From Selenomonadaceae bacterium (GTDB lineage Bacteria > Bacillota > Negativicutes > Selenomonadales > Selenomonadaceae), in assembly GCA_017390245.1 (NCBI GenBank), contig JAFPCE010000234.1, positions 1-10,030 of the forward strand: a stretch of 10,030 bases of DNA, in the 5' to 3' direction. The notes below the pieces were generated by a model. That model was not told where the DNA came from, did no database searches, and worked only from the letters and a program-made list of their open reading frames with translations. The translations under genes and the position numbers were made by a program. Position 1 is the first letter of the stretch; every line of letters begins with the position of its first letter. This document shows, in pieces, positions 6,720-10,030 of this stretch.

Positions 6720-9700
6720 TTAATTGCTGGTGCTGTGTACACCGCCTGGATTTTCTGGCAGGTTATAGTCTCCGGCATTTTCGGCAGCACGGAAGGCTTC
6801 ATATACCTCTCCGGCAAATACCCCAAAGACTTCACGTTTCAAGTCAGCGTCATTTAACAGCAGCTGAAAGAAGTTCTCATTCTGCTCATAGCCAGCTACC
6901 AGAGCATCGTCAATATTCTCATAATAGGCATAATTAAAGTCCCGGGAACTGTTATTCAAGGCACTGATTTTCAGTTTGTCATTCTTCAGCATCAGATCCT
7001 TGATTTGCAGCATGGCCTTCACTGCCACATCGTTATCAAAGGTTTTGCCTGTACGGCTGTTTATATCGGCAATGATTTTAGACAGCTTTTCCAGCTTTTC
7101 CTTCCCCAGGTCCCTGTCAGTCATTGGCAGCACTACCACTGGAGCAGAATTAATCTTAGTACTCTGATGCTCCTTGTCCTTCTTCTGCACAAAGCCAGAG
7201 GCTTCTATCTTGCCCTTCAGGTTAAAGCCACCCCCTGGATGCTTCTCCTTGAGATATGACTGCAGGAAGCTGTAGAAATTGTACTTCTTGTGCAGCTCCT
7301 TATCCTCAAAGCAGGTTACCTGTATCAAGAACTCATAGAAGCGGACAAACTTCCTGATGGAGCTGACGATTTGCCTGCGCTCCTCTTCCTCATAGCCCTC
7401 TATCTGCTTCTTGCTTTTCTGCAAATGATAGATCATGCTCTTCTGGTCTGCAGCTGTCAGCTTTTCCTTCTTCCCCTTGTACAGCAGCTGGTTAAATTTT
7501 TCGATACCTTCTGGCTCTGCTATATACCAGCCATCCAGCTTCACCTCTAAATCATAAATAGCCCTTGGGGTAACAGTATTGGACAGCAGGGTTGTAGTGT
7601 AGTAAACAGAAAAATCCTTCACCACATCCTCATACTTATTCTTAAAGTCCAGGATAAAGGTATGCTTCTCAAAAGGCGGACAGATGCGGTTCAGCCTGGA
7701 TAAGGTCTGTATGGTGGAAATACCGCTGAGCTTCTTTAAAATATACATAGCACAGAGCTTTGGCTGGTCAAAGCCAGTCTGGTACTTATCTGCCACTAGC
7801 AGCAGCTGGTAGTCATCCTTGGCAAACTCACTAGGCAGCATCTTTTCAGAAAAGCCATTCAGCCCAGGCTCTGTAAATTCCTGGGCATGTCCCTCCAGCT
7901 TCACCTTGCCAGAAAAGGCCACCAGTGTCCGCATATCCCTGTAGCCCTGCTGCTCTATGTACTTATCCATTTCCAGCTTGTACTTCACAGCCTCTGGCCG
8001 TGAGCTGGTAACCACCATAGCCTTGGCCTGTCCCCCCAGCTCCTGCATCACAGTAGCCCGGAAATGCTCTACTATCACCTCTATGCGCTGCTTCACATTT
8101 TCATCGTGGAGGGACACATATCTGGCAATCTGCCGTTTAGCGTCACTGGTTTTCAGCTCTGGATCATCCTGAATGCTCTTGTTCAGCTTGTAGTATGTGT
8201 CATAAGTAATATAGTTCTGCAGCACGTCTAAGATAAATTTCTCTTCGATGGCCTGCTTCATGGAGTAAATATGAAAGGCTTCCTTCTGGCCGTTGACGTT
8301 AAGGCTGCCAAATTGCTCCAGGGTAGTAGCCTTTGGTGTAGCTGTAAAGGCAAACATGGCTACATTTGGCTGCTTGCCAGTGCGCTTGTACTCATCAGCT
8401 ATCATTTCATCCATGTCCATATCGGCATCCTGATAGCTCTGCTCCGTGCTCAGCACCTTGGTCAGGGCATTCATATTCTTGCCAGCAGTGGAGCTGTGGG
8501 CTTCATCTATCAATACAGCAAAGCGCTTGTCCTTTACCTTCCCTACAGAATCCAGAATATAAGGGAATTTCTGAATGGTGGTAATGACTATCTTGGTATT
8601 ACCCATAATGGCTGCCGCCAGATCTGCTGAGGTACAGTTATCATCCAGTGGCTTTACAAAGCCGGATTTATGCTCCAGGCTGGTAACGGCATGCTGCAGC
8701 TGCCGGTCCACCACTACTCTGTCTGTACAGATTATCACATTGTTAAAGATAACCTGGTTCTCACTATCATGGATGGTAGCCAGCCGGTAGGCCAGCCAGG
8801 CAATTTCATTGGTTTTGCCAGAGCCGGCACTGTGCTGCAGCAGGTAGTTCTGCTCTGACTTGTTTTCATATACATCTGCCAGCACCTTCCGGATAACATC
8901 CAGCTGATGGAAGCGGGGGAATATCACCCGTTCACTTTTCTTGATTTTGCCAGTGAGATTGTCCTTCTTTTCCTGCTTTTCAATAAACATGAACCTGGTA
9001 ATAATCTCCAGCAAAGAGTCCTTCTGGAAAATTTTTTCCCACATGTAGTATACGCTGTATTTGTCCTCAAAAATAGGATTGCCTGCACCTGAGTCAATGC
9101 CTGTACCACTGCCCATGTTAAAAGGCAGGAAGAAGGTGGATTTCTTCTTCAGCTCTGTGGTCATGTAGCACTGCTCCAGATCCATGGCAAAATGAACCAG
9201 AGCACCGGCTTTAAAGCGCAGCAGACGTGATTTGGGATCTCTGTCATTGCGGTACTGCCAGATGGCATCCTTGTAGCTCTGGCCCTGGGTGTTGGCCTTC
9301 AGCTCCATGGTAATAACTGCCAGGCCGTTAATAAAGATAACTACGTCAATGCGTTCCTGGTCACTGGCCCAGATTTCCTCTGCTACGGAGAAAATATTCT
9401 CCTGGTACAATTTGTTCAGCTCTTTGTTGTAGGTGGTGGCAGGCTTGCCATAGAGAAGATTCAGATGAATGCGGTTAATCTCCAGGCCATGCTTTAAGAC
9501 CTCCAGACGGCTGCCGCCCTTCTGGGTTTCTGCAGCGCTGATAGCTCCAATAATGGTATCCTCAGTCTTGTCCTTAAAAATCTTCCGCAGCTTCTCCATG
9601 GCCTCTGGCTGGGTAGCCTTCAGGAACTGCAGCAGCATTTCCCTGTCAATGGCATAGTAACGGTCAAAGTTCTTGTTAGTCCGCAGCACATAGCCATTAT

Positions 9701-9761
9701 CCTGAGTTAACCTTTCCAGGATAAATGCCTGGTATTCCTTTTCCGTTTCAATGGACTTCAT
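6720..9761 (-). CDS. hsdR: Type I restriction endonuclease, R (motor/nuclease) subunit
   Basis: This 1013-residue protein has the length of the EcoR124-type HsdR family. With HsdM and HsdS it forms the complex that translocates DNA using ATP and cuts unmodified DNA away from the recognition site. The N-terminal PD-(D/E)xK nuclease shows RIDVVIF (D139) and MELK (E153, K155), with the downstream AIWQY (166-170) typical of type I enzymes. The helicase domains show Walker A SAGSGKT (311-317), DEAH (419-422), AFTATP (471-476), the motif V region LLLVADKYQTGFDQP (653-667) and QTLSRLNR (685-692, motif VI). A helical C-terminal region of about 300 residues follows, which in the family contacts HsdM. 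All catalytic motifs are intact, so it is probably functional. The ATG at 9761 has AGAGGTGA 7 bases upstream, lying within the end of hsdS, and the genes overlap by 14 bases, suggesting translational coupling. A strong terminator follows. Confidence 0.97.
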   Translation of the reverse strand: MKSIETEKEYQAFILERLTQDNGYVLRTNKNFDRYYAIDREMLLQFLKATQPEAMEKLRKIFKDKTEDTIIGAISAAETQKGGSRLEVLKHGLEINRIHLNLLYGKPATTYNKELNKLYQENIFSVAEEIWASDQERIDVVIFINGLAVITMELKANTQGQSYKDAIWQYRNDRDPKSRLLRFKAGALVHFAMDLEQCYMTTELKKKSTFFLPFNMGSGTGIDSGAGNPIFEDKYSVYYMWEKIFQKDSLLEIITRFMFIEKQEKKDNLTGKIKKSERVIFPRFHQLDVIRKVLADVYENKSEQNYLLQHSAGSGKTNEIAWLAYRLATIHDSENQVIFNNVIICTDRVVVDRQLQHAVTSLEHKSGFVKPLDDNCTSADLAAAIMGNTKIVITTIQKFPYILDSVGKVKDKRFAVLIDEAHSSTAGKNMNALTKVLSTEQSYQDADMDMDEMIADEYKRTGKQPNVAMFAFTATPKATTLEQFGSLNVNGQKEAFHIYSMKQAIEEKFILDVLQNYITYDTYYKLNKSIQDDPELKTSDAKRQIARYVSLHDENVKQRIEVIVEHFRATVMQELGGQAKAMVVTSSRPEAVKYKLEMDKYIEQQGYRDMRTLVAFSGKVKLEGHAQEFTEPGLNGFSEKMLPSEFAKDDYQLLLVADKYQTGFDQPKLCAMYILKKLSGISTIQTLSRLNRICPPFEKHTFILDFKNKYEDVVKDFSVYYTTTLLSNTVTPRAIYDLEVKLDGWYIAEPEGIEKFNQLLYKGKKEKLTAADQKSMIYHLQKSKKQIEGYEEEERRQIVSSIRKFVRFYEFLIQVTCFEDKELHKKYNFYSFLQSYLKEKHPGGGFNLKGKIEASGFVQKKDKEHQSTKINSAPVVVLPMTDRDLGKEKLEKLSKIIADINSRTGKTFDNDVAVKAMLQIKDLMLKNDKLKISALNNSSRDFNYAYYENIDDALVAGYEQNENFFQLLLNDADLKREVFGVFAGEVYEAFRAAENAGDYNLPENPGGVHSTSN

Positions 9762-10030
9762 CAGCTGTCACCTCTTTTTTGCCAGTAACATATTCGTAAA
9801 TAAGGCTCTTCTTGTAGTCAGCCAGGATAGAAACCTGCTGCTGCTTTTTAGCAATTACAGCATCCAGCTGGGAGCATTTATCATCCAAGAAAGCAGCAAT
9901 AGCCTGCTGCTCGGCTAATGGCGGTACTGGTAAATTCACATTACCAATTTTTGAAATAGATATACCTGGCTGAGCAGCCGTTTCAAATGCATACTGATTT
10001 AGATTTTCTGCATCTAAAACATAATACAAA
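9748..10030 (-). CDS. hsdS: Type I restriction specificity subunit, C-terminal fragment (runs off the right edge)
   Basis: Ninety-four codons remain, open to the right edge. The visible part starts YYVLDAENLNQY, continues with GISISKIGNVNLPVPPLAEQ, and ends in a long charged helix (AAFLDDKCSQLDAVIAKKQQ onward, to YEYVTGKKEV). The segment xxISKIxxxxxPxPPLxEQQxI followed by a coiled-coil helix is the standard end of the second target-recognition domain plus the conserved spacer helix of HsdS, which together read half of the bipartite recognition site and dock HsdM. The TTG at the right edge is an internal Leu codon, not a start. The stop (TGA at 9748) lies 14 bases inside hsdR. The recognition sequence cannot be predicted because the target-recognition domains are outside the window. 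An hsdM gene is expected further upstream. Confidence 0.92.
   Translation of the reverse strand, partial: LYYVLDAENLNQYAFETAAQPGISISKIGNVNLPVPPLAEQQAIAAFLDDKCSQLDAVIAKKQQQVSILADYKKSLIYEYVTGKKEVTADEVH

Noticed and set aside
9748..10030. Phase-variable inverted repeats or a tandem-repeat spacer in hsdS
   Set aside because: No tandem amino-acid repeat or long inverted repeat is seen in the visible C-terminal part; the central spacer and target-recognition domains are outside the window.

Overview
The window looks like a bacterial chromosome from the Firmicutes, most likely Negativicutes (a Selenomonas/Anaerovibrio-like anaerobe). The grounds are the gene order fur-hemZ-hisS-aspS, a Bacillus/Clostridium-style HisRS and Fur combined with dTDP-sugar (rfb/rml) genes, strong AGGAGG-like ribosome binding sites, and roughly even base composition. 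The phylum is fairly safe. The genus is a guess from memory of gene order and was not searched. Every gene I can support lies on the minus strand, so transcription runs from high to low coordinates.

Reading in the direction of transcription, the right end (10030 to 6720) is the end of a type I restriction-modification operon. It holds the C-terminal 93 codons of the specificity subunit hsdS, then a full-length hsdR overlapping it by 14 bases, closed by a near-perfect intrinsic terminator (6670-6708). hsdM is expected just beyond the right edge, but is not visible.

Next is a housekeeping block (6586 to 1116). A promoter with an extended -10 drives a Fur-family regulator. It is followed after 16 bases by hemZ (a radical-SAM protein of the HemN/HemW superfamily), whose ribosome binding site overlaps the fur stop codon. 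Then come hisS (HisRS) and aspS (AspRS). hisS is preceded by a 113-base gap with a foldable inverted repeat. aspS has its own probable promoter inside the last codons of hisS. A strong intrinsic terminator follows aspS.

The left end (1094 to 1) starts dTDP-sugar synthesis for surface polysaccharide: rfbA (glucose-1-phosphate thymidylyltransferase) and then the first 31 codons of rfbB (dTDP-glucose 4,6-dehydratase), which runs off the window.

No intergenic gap exceeds about 200 bases. I see no tRNA, rRNA, CRISPR array, insertion sequence or large repeat. I did not find a convincing undescribed system: the genes belong to known families. The points worth a second look are small: a terminator only 21 bases before the rfbA start, an AspRS whose anticodon-binding domain looks non-discriminating, a possible hisS leader hairpin, and the junction between the restriction operon and the housekeeping block.
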